Below, one piece after another: positions 52,255 through 64,000 of a DNA stretch of 64,000 bases. Both the position numbers and the translations under genes were made by a program. The notes beneath the pieces were generated by a model. It worked only from the letters and a program-made list of their open reading frames with translations. It did no database searches and was not told the origin of the DNA. Source of the stretch: Prochlorococcus sp. AG-388-A04 (lineage in GTDB: Bacteria > Cyanobacteriota > Cyanobacteriia > PCC-6307 > Cyanobiaceae). Position 1 is the first letter of the stretch; every line of letters begins with the position of its first letter. The stretch lies in contig QCGL01000002.1 in the NCBI GenBank assembly GCA_003279935.1, positions 92,224 to 156,223 of the forward strand, read 5' to 3'.

Positions 52255-54045
52255 TTGAAAAATAGTAACTTAAATAATAATTTCCCCTTATTTAATAGAC
52301 AGCCTTTGGTTTTCTATTTAATTACTACTTTTACTTTTTTATTAATATTAATTAGATTAATTTTTCTTCAATTATTAAATCATGAGACTTACAAAAAAAT
52401 GTCTGATGAAAATAGAATTAGGCTAATTTCTACTCAACCAATTAGAGGGAGGATACTAGATAAAAATGGAATAATATTGGCAGATAGCCGTTTTAAGTAC
52501 TCATTAATAATTAAGCCTCAATACGTTAGCAAAAAAGCATGGCAGAAATATAAATCTAAGATTGCGAAATTATTCAATATTTCATCTGATTTACTTCAAA
52601 AGAAATATTCTGATGGTTTAAAAAATAAAAATTTTTCAATAACTTTATTAGATGATTTAAAAGTTGATCAAGTTATCAAATTTAAAGAAAATGAAAATAT
52701 ATTAAATGGCTTAGAGATTTCAACTGAAATGATTAGAAATTATCCTTATAAAACTGTTGCTTCTCATGTGATTGGTTATACCCAACCCATTACAGATTCT
52801 GAATTTAATATTTTGTCAAAAAAAGGTTATAAATTAAATGATTTAATAGGAAGGACTGGAATTGAGTTTGTTTATGAAGATCATATAAGAGGAGAGTGGG
52901 GAGGAGAAATGATTGAAGTGAACTCTTCCGGCACTTTTACAAAATCTTTAGGTATTAAACCATCAAAACAAGGGAAAGACCTTGAATTAACAATTGATTT
53001 GAATTTACAATTAATTGCTGAAGAAGTGCTTAAAGATAAAAATGGAGGAGCAATAATAGTTATGGATCCAAGAGATGGTGCCATAAGAGCAATGGCTAGT
53101 AAACCAACTTTTGACTTGAATTTTTTTTCAAAAGAATTTAAACCAGAAAAAGAATATAATGCTCTGTTCAATTCTCCGGCTAAACCATTATTTAATAGAG
53201 CTTTAAATGCATATGATCCAGGAAGTGTTTGGAAAATTGTAACCGCTATAGCTGGTTTAGAAAGTGGAAAGTTTCCTCCTGAAACCTTTTTAGAAACTAA
53301 ACCTTGTATTACATATGGAAGTCAATGTTTTAGAGAACATAATGACTTAGGGTTCGGAACAATAGGATATGAAGATGCTTTGCGAGTTTCAAGTAATACT
53401 TTTTTTTATCAGATTGGCTATGGCGTAGGTGTAGATGAAATTTATAAAGTTTCTAAGAAGCTTGGCTTTGGTGCATTATCTGGAATCGAAATTTCCGAAC
53501 AAGAAAATGTAGGTTTAGTGGCAAGTAGTCAATGGGCTAAAAAAGGGAGAGGCTGGGGGGAACCAGGAAGAACTCCTTGGGTTCCAGAGGACATTGCGAG
53601 TATGTCTATCGGTCAATTTGTTGTCCAAGTTACTCCTATTCAAATAGCTCGTGCCTATGCAACAATCGCGAATGGTGGTTATTTAGTCACTCCTCATTTA
53701 TCTAAAAAGGAAGATCAACTATTAATAAATCAAAACCGTATAAAAATTGATATTGATCCAAATAATCTTCAGTTAGTGAAAAACGGATTAAGAAAAGTAG
53801 TTGAATCTGGAACAGGAGTCTCTATCAATTATGGGGTGTCTAATCTTCCTCCAGTTTCAGGCAAAACTGGTACTGCTGAAGATGGAGAAGGAGGTTCAGA
53901 TCATGCATGGTTTGTTTGCTTTACTCCTTCTGATAAAAGCGAGTTGTTAATAGTTGCTTTTGCACAAAATACGCCTGGAGGAGGATCTGTACATGCACTA
54001 CCTATGGCTAGAGAAATTTTAAAAGTTTGGAATGAAAATAAATAA
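52255..54045 (+). CDS. mrdA: Penicillin-binding protein 2 (peptidoglycan transpeptidase)
   Basis: PIRGRILDKNGIILADS, LIGRTGIEFVYEDHIRGEWG, DPGSVWKI-type SxxK, SSNTFFYQIG, GKTGTAED motif. Confidence 0.93.
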   Translation: MKNSNLNNNFPLFNRQPLVFYLITTFTFLLILIRLIFLQLLNHETYKKMSDENRIRLISTQPIRGRILDKNGIILADSRFKYSLIIKPQYVSKKAWQKYKSKIAKLFNISSDLLQKKYSDGLKNKNFSITLLDDLKVDQVIKFKENENILNGLEISTEMIRNYPYKTVASHVIGYTQPITDSEFNILSKKGYKLNDLIGRTGIEFVYEDHIRGEWGGEMIEVNSSGTFTKSLGIKPSKQGKDLELTIDLNLQLIAEEVLKDKNGGAIIVMDPRDGAIRAMASKPTFDLNFFSKEFKPEKEYNALFNSPAKPLFNRALNAYDPGSVWKIVTAIAGLESGKFPPETFLETKPCITYGSQCFREHNDLGFGTIGYEDALRVSSNTFFYQIGYGVGVDEIYKVSKKLGFGALSGIEISEQENVGLVASSQWAKKGRGWGEPGRTPWVPEDIASMSIGQFVVQVTPIQIARAYATIANGGYLVTPHLSKKEDQLLINQNRIKIDIDPNNLQLVKNGLRKVVESGTGVSINYGVSNLPPVSGKTGTAEDGEGGSDHAWFVCFTPSDKSELLIVAFAQNTPGGGSVHALPMAREILKVWNENK

Positions 54046-54077
54046 ATATAATTCGCCTAAATTTTTATAAAAATAAT

Positions 54078-54602
54078 TTATATTTTCAATTTTTTCATTT
54101 GTGAAAGTCGTTGAATTATATCTTCTATTGTTTTTATATCCACTGGTTTACTAAATGAAGATAATAGTTGTCTACCCAAAACTTGACTTCCTAAATGTAC
54201 TAATTGAATTCGTAATGAGGTTAATAATTCTAATCCGACTCCACCAGAAAAAGTTGCAATTGCAATTGGCTGACCATTAAATAAATTTCTAAAATCATCT
54301 CCTGATACGGATAGCCATGCTATGAGATTAGAAAGAATTGGAGGAATTGAACCGTTATATTCAGGAGCACATATAATCCATTTTTCTGTAGCAAAAAGCT
54401 TTTCTTTTATTTCAATTATTTCGACAGGAATATTTTCTTTTGTATGAATTCGTGGATTAAATAAAGGTATATCAAAAGTAGTAAGGTCCAAAATTTCAGA
54501 ATTAAATTTTAGTTCATTACTTTTTTCTTGAAATTTTTTTGAAAGTTCTAGATTTTTCCCACAACTTGCTGAAATGATTATTAGATCTTTTGAATCAGGC
54601 AT
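54078..54602 (-). CDS. NADPH-dependent FMN reductase family protein
   Basis: IISASCGKNLELSKKF..., ICAPEYNGSIPPILSNLIAWLS, ATFSGGVGLELLTSLRIQLVHLGSQVL. Confidence 0.92.
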   Translation of the reverse strand: MPDSKDLIIISASCGKNLELSKKFQEKSNELKFNSEILDLTTFDIPLFNPRIHTKENIPVEIIEIKEKLFATEKWIICAPEYNGSIPPILSNLIAWLSVSGDDFRNLFNGQPIAIATFSGGVGLELLTSLRIQLVHLGSQVLGRQLLSSFSKPVDIKTIEDIIQRLSQMKKLKI

Positions 54603-54620
54603 AAATAAAAATAATTTGGT

Positions 54621-56423
54621 TTAGTAGTTGGCTCCACTCTTACGGTGATGTACGGCAGTTAGACTATCGGATTTTAATATATTGCCGTGTAAAACCTCAG
54701 CATATATTACCCAGTGATCTCCGCATTCCATTCTTTCTTTTACAGAAGCATCTAACCATGCTAATGAATCAGGAATTATTACTTGATTATTAGGTGTTAA
54801 TTCAATATCTAAGCCCTCAAATCGATCTTCTCCTGGTGAGAAAGGTTTTGTAAACCTTTTTAAAGGTTCCCTGAAATCTTTTTCGCTAAGAATATTTAAG
54901 GCGAAAGAGTCACCTTTTTGAAGAAGCGATTCTACTGATCTATCTTTTGCTACTGAAATACTCAATCCAGGAGGAGAAAAACTTGCTTGGCTTACCCAAG
55001 ATGCAAGCATAGCTCCTTTTACATTATTTTCATCTTTCCCTTTTGATGCAGTCAGAACACAAAGTGAACCAAGTACTCTTCCTAAAGCTTGCAATGTTGG
55101 ATCAGTTTTACTGGATATCATTCCTGTATCTGATTTTCTGATTTTTTGTTTTGCTTTTTTTAAAATTTTTCTCCCAAAATGTGTACCAATTTCTTCTAGT
55201 TCTTTAATTTTTGGTTTATTAGGACTAAATTTTATTCTTATTGGATCAAAACTAAATTTAAATCCACCATCTTTTAATTTTGTCTCAAGCAAATCTATCG
55301 CTTCTCCGCTCCATCCAAAACTACCGAAGATGCCTACTGGTTTATCTCTATTACCCTCTGACAACAAAGTTCCTAGAGCACTTACTATTGGAGTTGGGGC
55401 GTGTCCCCCCAAAGTAGGAGATCCGATTAGATATCCATCAGCGTTTTTAATAGATTTTATAAGTTCATCATTAGATGTAAATTCACAATTAATACTTTCA
55501 ACTTCTACTGAAGTTCTATTTACACCTTTCGCTAATGCATCACCTATTGAAGCTGTATTGCCATAAGCACTAGCATATATCAAGACAATTTTAGAATTGT
55601 TTGTTGAAAGATTGTCTCCCCATCTAATGTAGTCATTTAAAAAGCTTTTTAAGCTGTACTCAATTGCTGGACCGTGGAGTGGAGCAATAGTGTTAATGTC
55701 TAATTCAGAAATTTTTTCCGCTATTGATACGATTTGATTAGACATTGGTGCCATAAGACAATCATAAAAATGTTTTCTATCAATTTCTGTACTCATTCTG
55801 TTGGTTTCTGACCATTCTTCAGATGCTAAATGTGCAGAAAATATTTTTTCACTTAAAAGTATTTCTTGATTCTCTTCATATATGATTAAACCACCGGGCC
55901 ACCGGGCAGTTGGTATAGGAATTAGTTTTAATGAAATATTTTCTAGTTCTAGATAAAGTTCTTTTTTTACGATGTTAATTTCGGGTAATTCTTGCTCAAT
56001 AAAAGTTTTTAAATTTGGATTTTTTTGACTCCAAAGTTCACTAATAAGCTTAAAACCAGGATTCGAACATGTAATAGTTAAGTTGCTGAATTGGACACTA
56101 ATTGACTTTATAGTTTCAATAATTTTAGGATTTACATGACCAGTAATGATGTTAATTTTGTTGAATTTAAACTCATTATGAAAATTTGAAATTACTTCAT
56201 TAATTAATTTTGCATATTCTTTTTCAGGCGGATGAATAATTAACAAATCATCTTTACTTATGATTAAAAAGGTATTAAATGAAGTTCCTTTCTCAAGATT
56301 AAATTCAAGCTCAAACCTATCTTTATTTTGATCAAGAAATCTAATGCAAGTGAAATTTTCAGCAATTTTAAATATTGATAAGTTTTGATTTTTTAAAAGT
56401 GAACTTGTATTAATTGCTGACAT
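54621..56423 (-). CDS. flv1: Flavodiiron protein, Flv1-like (non-canonical metal site)
   Basis: Beta-lactamase-like domain lacking HxExDH (region reads GHVNPK), flavodoxin domain (IYASAYGNTASIGDALAKG), C-terminal flavin reductase domain. Confidence 0.88.
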   Translation of the reverse strand: MSAINTSSLLKNQNLSIFKIAENFTCIRFLDQNKDRFELEFNLEKGTSFNTFLIISKDDLLIIHPPEKEYAKLINEVISNFHNEFKFNKINIITGHVNPKIIETIKSISVQFSNLTITCSNPGFKLISELWSQKNPNLKTFIEQELPEINIVKKELYLELENISLKLIPIPTARWPGGLIIYEENQEILLSEKIFSAHLASEEWSETNRMSTEIDRKHFYDCLMAPMSNQIVSIAEKISELDINTIAPLHGPAIEYSLKSFLNDYIRWGDNLSTNNSKIVLIYASAYGNTASIGDALAKGVNRTSVEVESINCEFTSNDELIKSIKNADGYLIGSPTLGGHAPTPIVSALGTLLSEGNRDKPVGIFGSFGWSGEAIDLLETKLKDGGFKFSFDPIRIKFSPNKPKIKELEEIGTHFGRKILKKAKQKIRKSDTGMISSKTDPTLQALGRVLGSLCVLTASKGKDENNVKGAMLASWVSQASFSPPGLSISVAKDRSVESLLQKGDSFALNILSEKDFREPLKRFTKPFSPGEDRFEGLDIELTPNNQVIIPDSLAWLDASVKERMECGDHWVIYAEVLHGNILKSDSLTAVHHRKSGANY

Positions 56424-56440
56424 CTTTGTAGATTAATTTT

Positions 56441-58255
56441 TTAGTAGTGATTAGCAACTTTCCTATGATGAACGGCTGTTTTACAGGATAAATCAGAAAC
56501 ACTTCCGTTTTCAACTATACCGTAAATAATCCAATGATCTGGAGTCTCTAATCGTGAACTTACTTTACAATCTAAAAATGCGAGAGAATCAGAAAGTACT
56601 GGCCCACCATTTGCGATATTGTTCACTACATCTACTTCAGCAAATCTATCTGCTCCAGGTGCAAATCTTTTTAAAAAATGTCTAAACATTTTTTGATAGT
56701 TATCTTCTCGTAAGATATTAACTACAAAACCTTCTCCAACTTGCATATAAGATTCAATAGCTCTATCTTTTGCTACTGCAACTGTAATCCCTGGCGGACT
56801 GAAACTTGCCTGACTAACCCAGCTTGCTACCATTGCGCTTTGTCTAAAAGTCGAGCCTTCTCCTTGGCTAGCTGTAACTACATATAAACCTCCACTTAAT
56901 CTTCCTAAAGCTTTATCCAGATTTGAATCAAGACTTTTCATTGAAGCAATATTTTTCTTCTTATTAATTAATTGTCCCAAGTCAGTTCCAGCTTCTTCAA
57001 ATTGTTGATAGATAATAGGATCTGGTATATTTTTAACTCTTAGAGGTGAAAAGGCTTCTTTTTGTCCTAATTCTCTCAACTTACTTGCTAATGAATCTAT
57101 CGGTTCATCATTTCCTCCAAAAGCATCGTAAACTGCCGTAAATTGTTTAGGCTTTAATGCGGCAAAAAGAGTGCCAAGAGACTCTTTTAATTCATTATCA
57201 GAATTAATTGGCCAGGTTGGAATTACTACGGCTTTAGATTCTGAAATTAAACCTGTTAATTCCTGAGAATCTGAAGATCTTAAATCAATTAATTGAACTT
57301 GTGCATCTGCCTTACTTATGCCGTGAGATATAGCTTGACTTAATCGATCACAATATCCATAATCACTGATGTAGCAGACAGATACAAATTCATTACCTTT
57401 ACTCTTGTTACTACTCCACTCTGAATACTTTTCCTTCCAAAAATTTACTTGATTATGAAGTAATGGCCCATGACCAACAGCTATAGTTTTAAGTCTTGGT
57501 AACTTATCTATTCGTTTAATAGCTTGTAAAACACTTCTTGCGTTCGGGCCCATTAGGCAATCGTAATAAAAACGAAAATCTTCATAAATTTCTTTTTGAT
57601 CATTATCAAAAAATTCATCAGAGCAATAATGCAATCCAAAAGCATCGCATGTATATAAAACATTCGTACCGTGATCGTAGGAGAAAATGGTATCTGGCCA
57701 ATGTAAATTTGGTGCACTTATAAATTCAATATTATGATTTACTCCGCTTGTGGAGTTAGCTCCAAGATCTAAATATTCTCCACTTTTTACTTCTAAACTT
57801 TTAAATGGAATATGTATTTGATCCTCAATAAATTTAAGAGCTAATTTTGAACCAACTACTATTATTTGTGGATTAAGAGTTAAGAGGTTTCCAATTAAAC
57901 CTGAGTGGTCTGGCTCTGTATGACTTGTAATTAAATAATCAATATCTTCTGGATTTACTTCTCTTAGTAATTGCTCAAACCATAGTTTTTCAAATTTGGC
58001 GTGGCTTGTATCAATTATTGCTAGTTTTTGACCCTTAATGATAAAACTATTATAAGTAGTTCCATTTCTTAATCCAAATTCAATATCAAACCTACTTCGA
58101 TCCCAGTCGAGAGATCTAATTGCAATTGAGTCATCTGCAAAAACTTTATGTTGCACGGATAATTTTTGCTCAACTTTAATCATCTCTGAAGTACTTGTTT
58201 TTGCAGAAGTTATCATACTATTATTCTTTTGTATTATGACTTTAGTTAAATACAA
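56441..58255 (-). CDS. flv3: Flavodiiron protein, Flv3-like (canonical metal site)
   Basis: TSHTEPDHSGLIGNL (HxExDH), flavodoxin-like and flavin reductase domains; tandem with the preceding flv gene. Confidence 0.9.
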   Translation of the reverse strand: MYLTKVIIQKNNSMITSAKTSTSEMIKVEQKLSVQHKVFADDSIAIRSLDWDRSRFDIEFGLRNGTTYNSFIIKGQKLAIIDTSHAKFEKLWFEQLLREVNPEDIDYLITSHTEPDHSGLIGNLLTLNPQIIVVGSKLALKFIEDQIHIPFKSLEVKSGEYLDLGANSTSGVNHNIEFISAPNLHWPDTIFSYDHGTNVLYTCDAFGLHYCSDEFFDNDQKEIYEDFRFYYDCLMGPNARSVLQAIKRIDKLPRLKTIAVGHGPLLHNQVNFWKEKYSEWSSNKSKGNEFVSVCYISDYGYCDRLSQAISHGISKADAQVQLIDLRSSDSQELTGLISESKAVVIPTWPINSDNELKESLGTLFAALKPKQFTAVYDAFGGNDEPIDSLASKLRELGQKEAFSPLRVKNIPDPIIYQQFEEAGTDLGQLINKKKNIASMKSLDSNLDKALGRLSGGLYVVTASQGEGSTFRQSAMVASWVSQASFSPPGITVAVAKDRAIESYMQVGEGFVVNILREDNYQKMFRHFLKRFAPGADRFAEVDVVNNIANGGPVLSDSLAFLDCKVSSRLETPDHWIIYGIVENGSVSDLSCKTAVHHRKVANHY

Positions 58256-58330
58256 TATAAATCCGCGTGAATCTAAGTGTGGAATTACCGAATTTGTTTT
58301 TTAATCACTTCATTATTGATTCTGTTATAA

Positions 58331-60991
58331 ATGAAATCTCAAACTAAAAACACTCCAATTACAGGTGATGAAATAAGAAAAGAATTTTTAAATTTTTACC
58401 ATGAAAAATTACATAAAATTATTCCAAGTGCATCTTTAATTCCTGATGATCCTACAGTTATGCTCACGATCGCTGGAATGTTGCCTTTTAAGCCAGTTTT
58501 TTTAGGATTGCAAGAAAGGCCATCAAAAAGAGCCACATCTAGTCAAAAGTGTATCAGAACAAATGATATTGAAAATGTTGGAGTTACTGCTCGACACCAT
58601 ACATTCTTCGAGATGCTTGGTAATTTTTCTTTTGGAGATTATTTTAAGAAAGAGGCTATTGAGTGGGCCTGGGAATTAGTTACTGATATTTACGGACTTT
58701 CTGCTGAGAATATAATAGTGAGTGTTTTTCATGAAGATGATGATTCGGTAAAGATTTGGAAAGAAGATATCGGGATTCATCCACGAAGGATAATTAAGCT
58801 TGGAGAAAAAGATAATTTCTGGTCTTCAGGGAAAACAGGTCCTTGCGGACCATGTTCAGAATTATATTATGACTTTAAACCTGAAAAAGGTTTTCAGAAT
58901 ATTGATTTAGAAGATGGTGATCGTTTTATAGAATTTTATAATCTTGTATTTATGCAATATAATCGTGACCCTGATGGTCAATTGACAGATTTGAAATACA
59001 AAAATATTGATACTGGAATGGGGCTTGAAAGAATGGCTCAAATATTGCAAAAGAAGAAGAATAATTACGAAACAGATTTGATTTTTCCAATTATTCAAAA
59101 AGCTTCTGAGATCTCCAAAATTGATTACTTTTCTTCAGATGAAAAAACCAAAATTTCTCTAAAAATTATTGGAGATCATATAAGAGCAGTTATTCATTTA
59201 ATTTCTGATGGGGTAGTAGCAAGTAATCTTGGAAGGGGATACATATTGAGAAGACTGATTAGAAGAATGGTTAGACATGGAAGATTGTTAGGCTTAAAAA
59301 ATGAATTTTTATCGAAACTTGCAAGCGTAGGTATTAAATTAATGCAAGAGAATTATCCAGAGTTAAAAAATAATTGTGACCACATATTGAGTGAGATAAA
59401 AATTGAAGAAATAAGATTTAGAGAAACTCTTGATAGAGGAGAGAAATTACTAGATGAATTGATTTCATCGGGCCAGAAAATGATTACTGGGTTTAAAGCA
59501 TTTGAACTTTATGATACTTATGGCTTTCCATTAGAACTAACAGAAGAAATTGCTCAAGAAAACAATATTGGTGTTGATGTTAAGGGGTTTGACAAAGAAA
59601 TGTCTGCACAAAAAGAAAGAGCCAAAGCTGCTTCTCAGATTATTGATTTGACATTAGAGGGTTCATTAGAGCGTGAAATAGATTTATTTAATAAAACTCT
59701 TTTTAATGGTTATGATTCACTTGATTCAGATGCAGAAATTAAGGGTATATTTTTGGAATCAACCTTGGTTAAGCAAGCAAGTGAAGGGCAGAAAGTTTTA
59801 ATCGTCCTTGATCAGACTTCTTTCTATGGAGAATCTGGAGGTCAAGTTGGTGATATTGGAACGATATTCTCGAATGATTTAGAGGTTTTAGTTGATAACG
59901 TCATACGAAAGAAAAACGTTTTTCTTCATTATGGAATAGTTAAAAAAGGAATATTAAGTCTGGGACAAAAAGTTAAAACTAAAGTAAATGATTTGGCTAG
60001 AGCTAAGGCTGCGGCAAATCATACTGCTACCCATTTACTGCAATCTGCTCTCAAATTAGTTGTTAATGAAAGCGTTGGACAAAAAGGCTCATTAGTCGCA
60101 TTTAATAAATTACGATTTGATTTCAATTCTTCTCAACCTATTACAAAAGATCAAATTTTTAAAGTTGAGACTTTAGTTAATTCTTGGATTTTGGAAAATC
60201 ATTCTCTTGATATTAAAAATATGGCCAAGAGTGAGGCTCTCAAGAGAGGTGCAGTGGCTATGTTTGGAGAGAAATATGATGATGAAGTGAGAGTTGTTGA
60301 TGTGCCAAGTGTTTCGATGGAATTATGCGGTGGTACTCATGTAAAAACCACATCCGAATTAGGTTGTTTTAAAATAATTAGCGAAGAAGGAATTTCAGCG
60401 GGTGTAAGAAGAATTGAAGCACTCTCAGGGCAATCAGCATTTGAATACTTTAGTGATAAAAATTCTCTCGTAAGTCAACTTAGTGATTTGTTAAAAGCAA
60501 ATCCTAATCAACTCCTGGATAGGGTTAATTCCTTGCAATCAGAGTTGATTAATAAAAATAAAGAAATACAAAAAATGAAGGATGAAATTGCTTATTTTAA
60601 ATACTCTTCGCTAAGTTCTTCTGCAAATAAAATTGGATTATTTTCGCTGATTATTAGTCAACTTGATGGATTAGATGGAAATTCTCTACAATCTGCAGCA
60701 TTAGATTTAACTTCTAAATTGGGAGATAAGTCAGTTGTGATTCTTGGAGGAATACCAGATAAGGAAAATAAAAAATTGTTATTTGTTGTCTCTTTTGGGG
60801 AAGACTTAGTTAAAAGAGGTATGCATGCAGGGAAATTAATTAATGATATTTCACGTATTTGTTCTGGGGGAGGGGGAGGTAAATCTAACTTTGCACAGGC
60901 AGGTGCTAAAGACATTGATAAATTAACTGATGCTTTAGAATATGCAAGAAAAAATTTGAGGACAAAGCTTCTTAGTTATTCTGATAAGTAA
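58331..60991 (+). CDS. alaS: Alanyl-tRNA synthetase
   Basis: [87 protein letters not shown]. Confidence 0.99.
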   Translation: MKSQTKNTPITGDEIRKEFLNFYHEKLHKIIPSASLIPDDPTVMLTIAGMLPFKPVFLGLQERPSKRATSSQKCIRTNDIENVGVTARHHTFFEMLGNFSFGDYFKKEAIEWAWELVTDIYGLSAENIIVSVFHEDDDSVKIWKEDIGIHPRRIIKLGEKDNFWSSGKTGPCGPCSELYYDFKPEKGFQNIDLEDGDRFIEFYNLVFMQYNRDPDGQLTDLKYKNIDTGMGLERMAQILQKKKNNYETDLIFPIIQKASEISKIDYFSSDEKTKISLKIIGDHIRAVIHLISDGVVASNLGRGYILRRLIRRMVRHGRLLGLKNEFLSKLASVGIKLMQENYPELKNNCDHILSEIKIEEIRFRETLDRGEKLLDELISSGQKMITGFKAFELYDTYGFPLELTEEIAQENNIGVDVKGFDKEMSAQKERAKAASQIIDLTLEGSLEREIDLFNKTLFNGYDSLDSDAEIKGIFLESTLVKQASEGQKVLIVLDQTSFYGESGGQVGDIGTIFSNDLEVLVDNVIRKKNVFLHYGIVKKGILSLGQKVKTKVNDLARAKAAANHTATHLLQSALKLVVNESVGQKGSLVAFNKLRFDFNSSQPITKDQIFKVETLVNSWILENHSLDIKNMAKSEALKRGAVAMFGEKYDDEVRVVDVPSVSMELCGGTHVKTTSELGCFKIISEEGISAGVRRIEALSGQSAFEYFSDKNSLVSQLSDLLKANPNQLLDRVNSLQSELINKNKEIQKMKDEIAYFKYSSLSSSANKIGLFSLIISQLDGLDGNSLQSAALDLTSKLGDKSVVILGGIPDKENKKLLFVVSFGEDLVKRGMHAGKLINDISRICSGGGGGKSNFAQAGAKDIDKLTDALEYARKNLRTKLLSYSDK

Positions 60992-62922
60992 CTACTTTTT
61001 CTTAAACTGGTTTCTATTTGGTCAATTAACTTTCGTGCTTCTTGAATAGTCAAAGTTTTATTATTAATGGCAGATTCAGTATTAACTCTTATTGATTCAA
61101 CTAAATCATCTGAACTGAAATCTAATAAATCTAAAATTTCTGATTTGCTGTTTTCTTTAATAATGTTTTTAATTTTATAAGAATTATCTTCATTTATATC
61201 AATATGAATAACATTTGTATTTCCAAATAAATTATGTAAATTCCCTAATGCCTCTTGATATGCTCCTGTCATGAAGACTCCTATTAGATAATCATTATTT
61301 TTTTCTGGAGGATGTAAATTTAAAAGTGATTTAATCTTTCCATTGTCAATAAAACTATTCAGCTTGCCATCAGAATCACAAGTTAAATCTGCAAAGTTTC
61401 CCTTACAAAAGGGCTCTTCTAAATGTCTATGAATTGGAATAATTGGAAAAATCTGATTAATTGCCCAGGTATCAGGAATAGATTTAAAAACTGATAAATT
61501 TGCGTAATATGTTGATGCAAGGGTGTCGGTTATTTCAGATAAATCTGGATGGATAATTTCATCATTCTCCAATTGATTTGCAATCTCTTTTGCGCAAGCC
61601 CATGTAAGTTCTTCCGCATATGCACGTTCTTCTAAACAGATAAATCCCAATCTAAAAGCGACTAAGCAATCCTCTTTAAATTTTTTAGCGTCATTCCATA
61701 ATTCTATTATTTCAGATAAATCTTCTTTTTTCTCTCTAAGACTCTTTAGCTGATCAAGGGTTTCTATAAGATTTGTGATGATTAATGATTGTTTTTTTGA
61801 ATCGGATACTTTGACTTCAGATCTGACTTGACTTGTCCCTAAAATATTAAAAATTAAAACTGAATAATGACTGATTATAGCTCTACCACTTTCTGAGATT
61901 ATGGTTGGATGTTGAATATTATTTACTTCACATGAATCTTTTACTGTTGCAATAACGTCATTTGCGTAGTTTTGAAGAGAATAATTTGTTGAAGTATTGG
62001 AAGCGGTTTTAGTTCCATCGAAGTCTATTCCTAAGCCGCCTCCAACATCTATATATTTCATTGGTGCGCCTAACTTAGATAATTCAACAAATATTTGACT
62101 AGCTTCTTGTAATGCATCTTTTATTACTGATATATCACTGATTTGGCTTCCAATATGGAAATGCAGCAACATCATTTCATTTATTAGATTTGCTTCTTTG
62201 AGCTCTTTTATTGTTAGCATTATTTCTGGAATTGATAATCCAAATTTGGAATTATCTCCCACTGATTTACCCCACCTTCCACTACTCTTACTTGATAATT
62301 TCGATCTAATTCCAAGTATGGGGCTTGCTTTGAGATCTTTTACAGCTTCTATAATTCTTTGAACTTCATCTCTTTGTTCAATAACTATAATTGGCTGTTT
62401 ACCAAGTTTTCTGGCTAATATCGCAGTCTCAATATATTTTTTATCTTTATATCCATTACAAATTAAAAGTGATTTTTGATTTTCTAGGATTGATAATCCA
62501 ATTAATAATTCTGATTTACTTCCTACTTCTAACCCAAAATTCCAATGATCCCCATATTCAATGATTTTTTCCAATACATTTTTTTGTTGATTACATTTAA
62601 TAGGAAAAACTCCTTGATAAATATTTTTATAGTCATAAGTTTTTATAGCTTGTGAGAAGGCATTATTTAATTCCGTAATTCGGTCTTTTAAAATGTCGTT
62701 GAATCTTATTATTAAGGGAGTATTGATTTCTCTACTTTTAAATTCCTTAACAAGCTTAAAAAGATCGACTTTTTTTTTGGATTTTCTATTTGGGCTTATC
62801 GATATATTGCCATCTGAATTAATTGAAAAATATTTTTCTCCCCATTTATCAATACCATACGTAGAAATACTATCTTCTATAGTCCAATTTTTATTTAATT
62901 TTTTTGGATCAAATTCGGTCAA
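60976..62922 (-). CDS. speA: Biosynthetic arginine decarboxylase
   Basis: [44 protein letters not shown] (PLP Lys), [22 protein letters not shown]. Confidence 0.97.
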   Translation of the reverse strand: MTEFDPKKLNKNWTIEDSISTYGIDKWGEKYFSINSDGNISISPNRKSKKKVDLFKLVKEFKSREINTPLIIRFNDILKDRITELNNAFSQAIKTYDYKNIYQGVFPIKCNQQKNVLEKIIEYGDHWNFGLEVGSKSELLIGLSILENQKSLLICNGYKDKKYIETAILARKLGKQPIIVIEQRDEVQRIIEAVKDLKASPILGIRSKLSSKSSGRWGKSVGDNSKFGLSIPEIMLTIKELKEANLINEMMLLHFHIGSQISDISVIKDALQEASQIFVELSKLGAPMKYIDVGGGLGIDFDGTKTASNTSTNYSLQNYANDVIATVKDSCEVNNIQHPTIISESGRAIISHYSVLIFNILGTSQVRSEVKVSDSKKQSLIITNLIETLDQLKSLREKKEDLSEIIELWNDAKKFKEDCLVAFRLGFICLEERAYAEELTWACAKEIANQLENDEIIHPDLSEITDTLASTYYANLSVFKSIPDTWAINQIFPIIPIHRHLEEPFCKGNFADLTCDSDGKLNSFIDNGKIKSLLNLHPPEKNNDYLIGVFMTGAYQEALGNLHNLFGNTNVIHIDINEDNSYKIKNIIKENSKSEILDLLDFSSDDLVESIRVNTESAINNKTLTIQEARKLIDQIETSLRKSSYLSE

Positions 62923-63043
62923 TTTTAGTTTTGTGATTTATATAAGTTTTTGAAAATTACTCAAAACAATATCTTTTATTTTAATGATTACTTGCCAAGT
63001 TACCACCTAAAAGAAGAATATACATAGAGAGATTTCTAATTAA

Positions 63044-63502
63044 ATGAACAAAGAGAGAACGTTTCTTGCAATTAAACCAGATGGAGTTCAGAGAGGATAT
63101 GTTTCAGAGATTATTGGAAGGTTTGAAAAAAAAGGCTTTAAATTGGTAGGTTTAAAACAATTAATTCCATCAAAGCAACTTGCCCAAGATCATTATGGGG
63201 TACATAGAGAGAGACCCTTTTTTAAGGATTTAGTCGACTTTATATCAAGTGGTCCTGTGGTTGCGATGATTTGGGAAGGAGAAGGGGTAATCTTAAGCGC
63301 AAGAAAATTAATTGGGGCTACAAAACCGCTTGAGGCTGAACCTGGAACCATAAGAGGAGATTTAGCTATTGATATAGGTAGAAATATAATTCATGGTTCA
63401 GATGGAGAAGAAACTGCGAAATTTGAGATAAATTTATGGTTTGATCAAGATGAAATATGTGATTGGGAGACTTCTGATTCTAAATGGCGAGCAGAAAACT
63501 AA
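63044..63502 (+). CDS. ndk: Nucleoside diphosphate kinase
   Basis: [68 protein letters not shown]. Confidence 0.99.
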   Translation: MNKERTFLAIKPDGVQRGYVSEIIGRFEKKGFKLVGLKQLIPSKQLAQDHYGVHRERPFFKDLVDFISSGPVVAMIWEGEGVILSARKLIGATKPLEAEPGTIRGDLAIDIGRNIIHGSDGEETAKFEINLWFDQDEICDWETSDSKWRAEN

Positions 63503-63514
63503 AGAAATTTATAT

Positions 63515-64000
63515 TCAAAATCTATTGAAACTAAATTTTTTAAGGAAATTAGTTTCAATATTGTTGAGAGTTTTTTCTTGAATTAATTTGAACATAATAT
63601 CGCTTGTAATTGCTGAAAAGAGCACTCCATTTCTGTAATGTCCGGTAGCTACATAAAGATTGACGATTTGAGTTTTTCCAATTATCGGCTTGAAGTCAGG
63701 TGTACAAGGCCTGAATCCCCACCAATGTTCCATTTGTGGCCAATTTAATGCTTCTGGTAATAAAGATTTAATACCCTCCTGTAGTTGATTTATTCCCTTT
63801 GGAGTATTTCCTCGATTAAATTCGGCCTTATCTTCAACGGTTGCCCCAACAACTATAAGACCATCATCTCTAGGAACTAAGTAAGTATTAGGACCAAAAA
63901 GAACTCTTTTAATAGAATTTTCTGGACCTTGTATTGATAGCATTTGTCCCTTTACAGGAAAGATTGGTAAGTTATTTAAAACTTTTTTACTCCAAGCACC
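63515..64000 (-). CDS. FAD-dependent glycine/D-amino-acid oxidase, C-terminal part (truncated by window edge)
   Basis: Frame stays open to the window end (GAWSKKVLNNLPIFPVKGQMLSIQ...); PRDDGLIVVGATVEDK...WWGFRPCTPDFKPIIG...GHYRNGVLFSAIT resembles ThiO. Confidence 0.88.
   Translation of the reverse strand, partial: GAWSKKVLNNLPIFPVKGQMLSIQGPENSIKRVLFGPNTYLVPRDDGLIVVGATVEDKAEFNRGNTPKGINQLQEGIKSLLPEALNWPQMEHWWGFRPCTPDFKPIIGKTQIVNLYVATGHYRNGVLFSAITSDIMFKLIQEKTLNNIETNFLKKFSFNRF

Noticed and set aside
60866-60881. G-rich run (tctgggggagggggaggt), possible G-quadruplex
   Set aside because: Encodes the conserved CSGGGGGK motif of AlaRS; explained by protein constraint.

Overview
The window is an AT-rich, gene-dense cyanobacterial chromosome segment. 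Gene content and order (thrC | intergenic | dnaN - PRC-barrel protein - purL - purF - gyrA/parC-like - TPR - queG - DUF502 - nusB - ftsY - PP2C - argH - RNA-binding protein ...) strongly resemble a high-light-adapted Prochlorococcus around the dnaN origin region; this assignment is from memory, not a search. About 55 protein-coding genes are supported. They are mostly housekeeping: translation, cell wall (mraY, murB, murC, PBP2), purines (purL, purF, guaA), chaperones (grpE, dnaJ), DNA repair (uvrA, recN), amino acids (argG, argH, thrC, speA), gap2, a tandem flavodiiron pair and alaS. The genes at both edges are truncated (aroE on the left, a thiO-like oxidase on the right). I found no rRNA, tRNA, CRISPR array, transposase, phage or integrase gene. 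I see no clear large undescribed system. The best second-look items are: the thrC-dnaN intergenic region with DnaA-box-like repeats; an orphan Cas4/RecB-like PD-(D/E)XK nuclease next to guaA; a canonical/non-canonical flavodiiron pair with an adjacent FMN reductase; a GyrA/ParC protein with no recognisable GyrA box; a Tat-like signal on MsrB; a TusA-like protein with an altered CPxP motif; in-frame tandem repeats in ftsY and a PP2C gene; and a likely missed 50-aa ORF.
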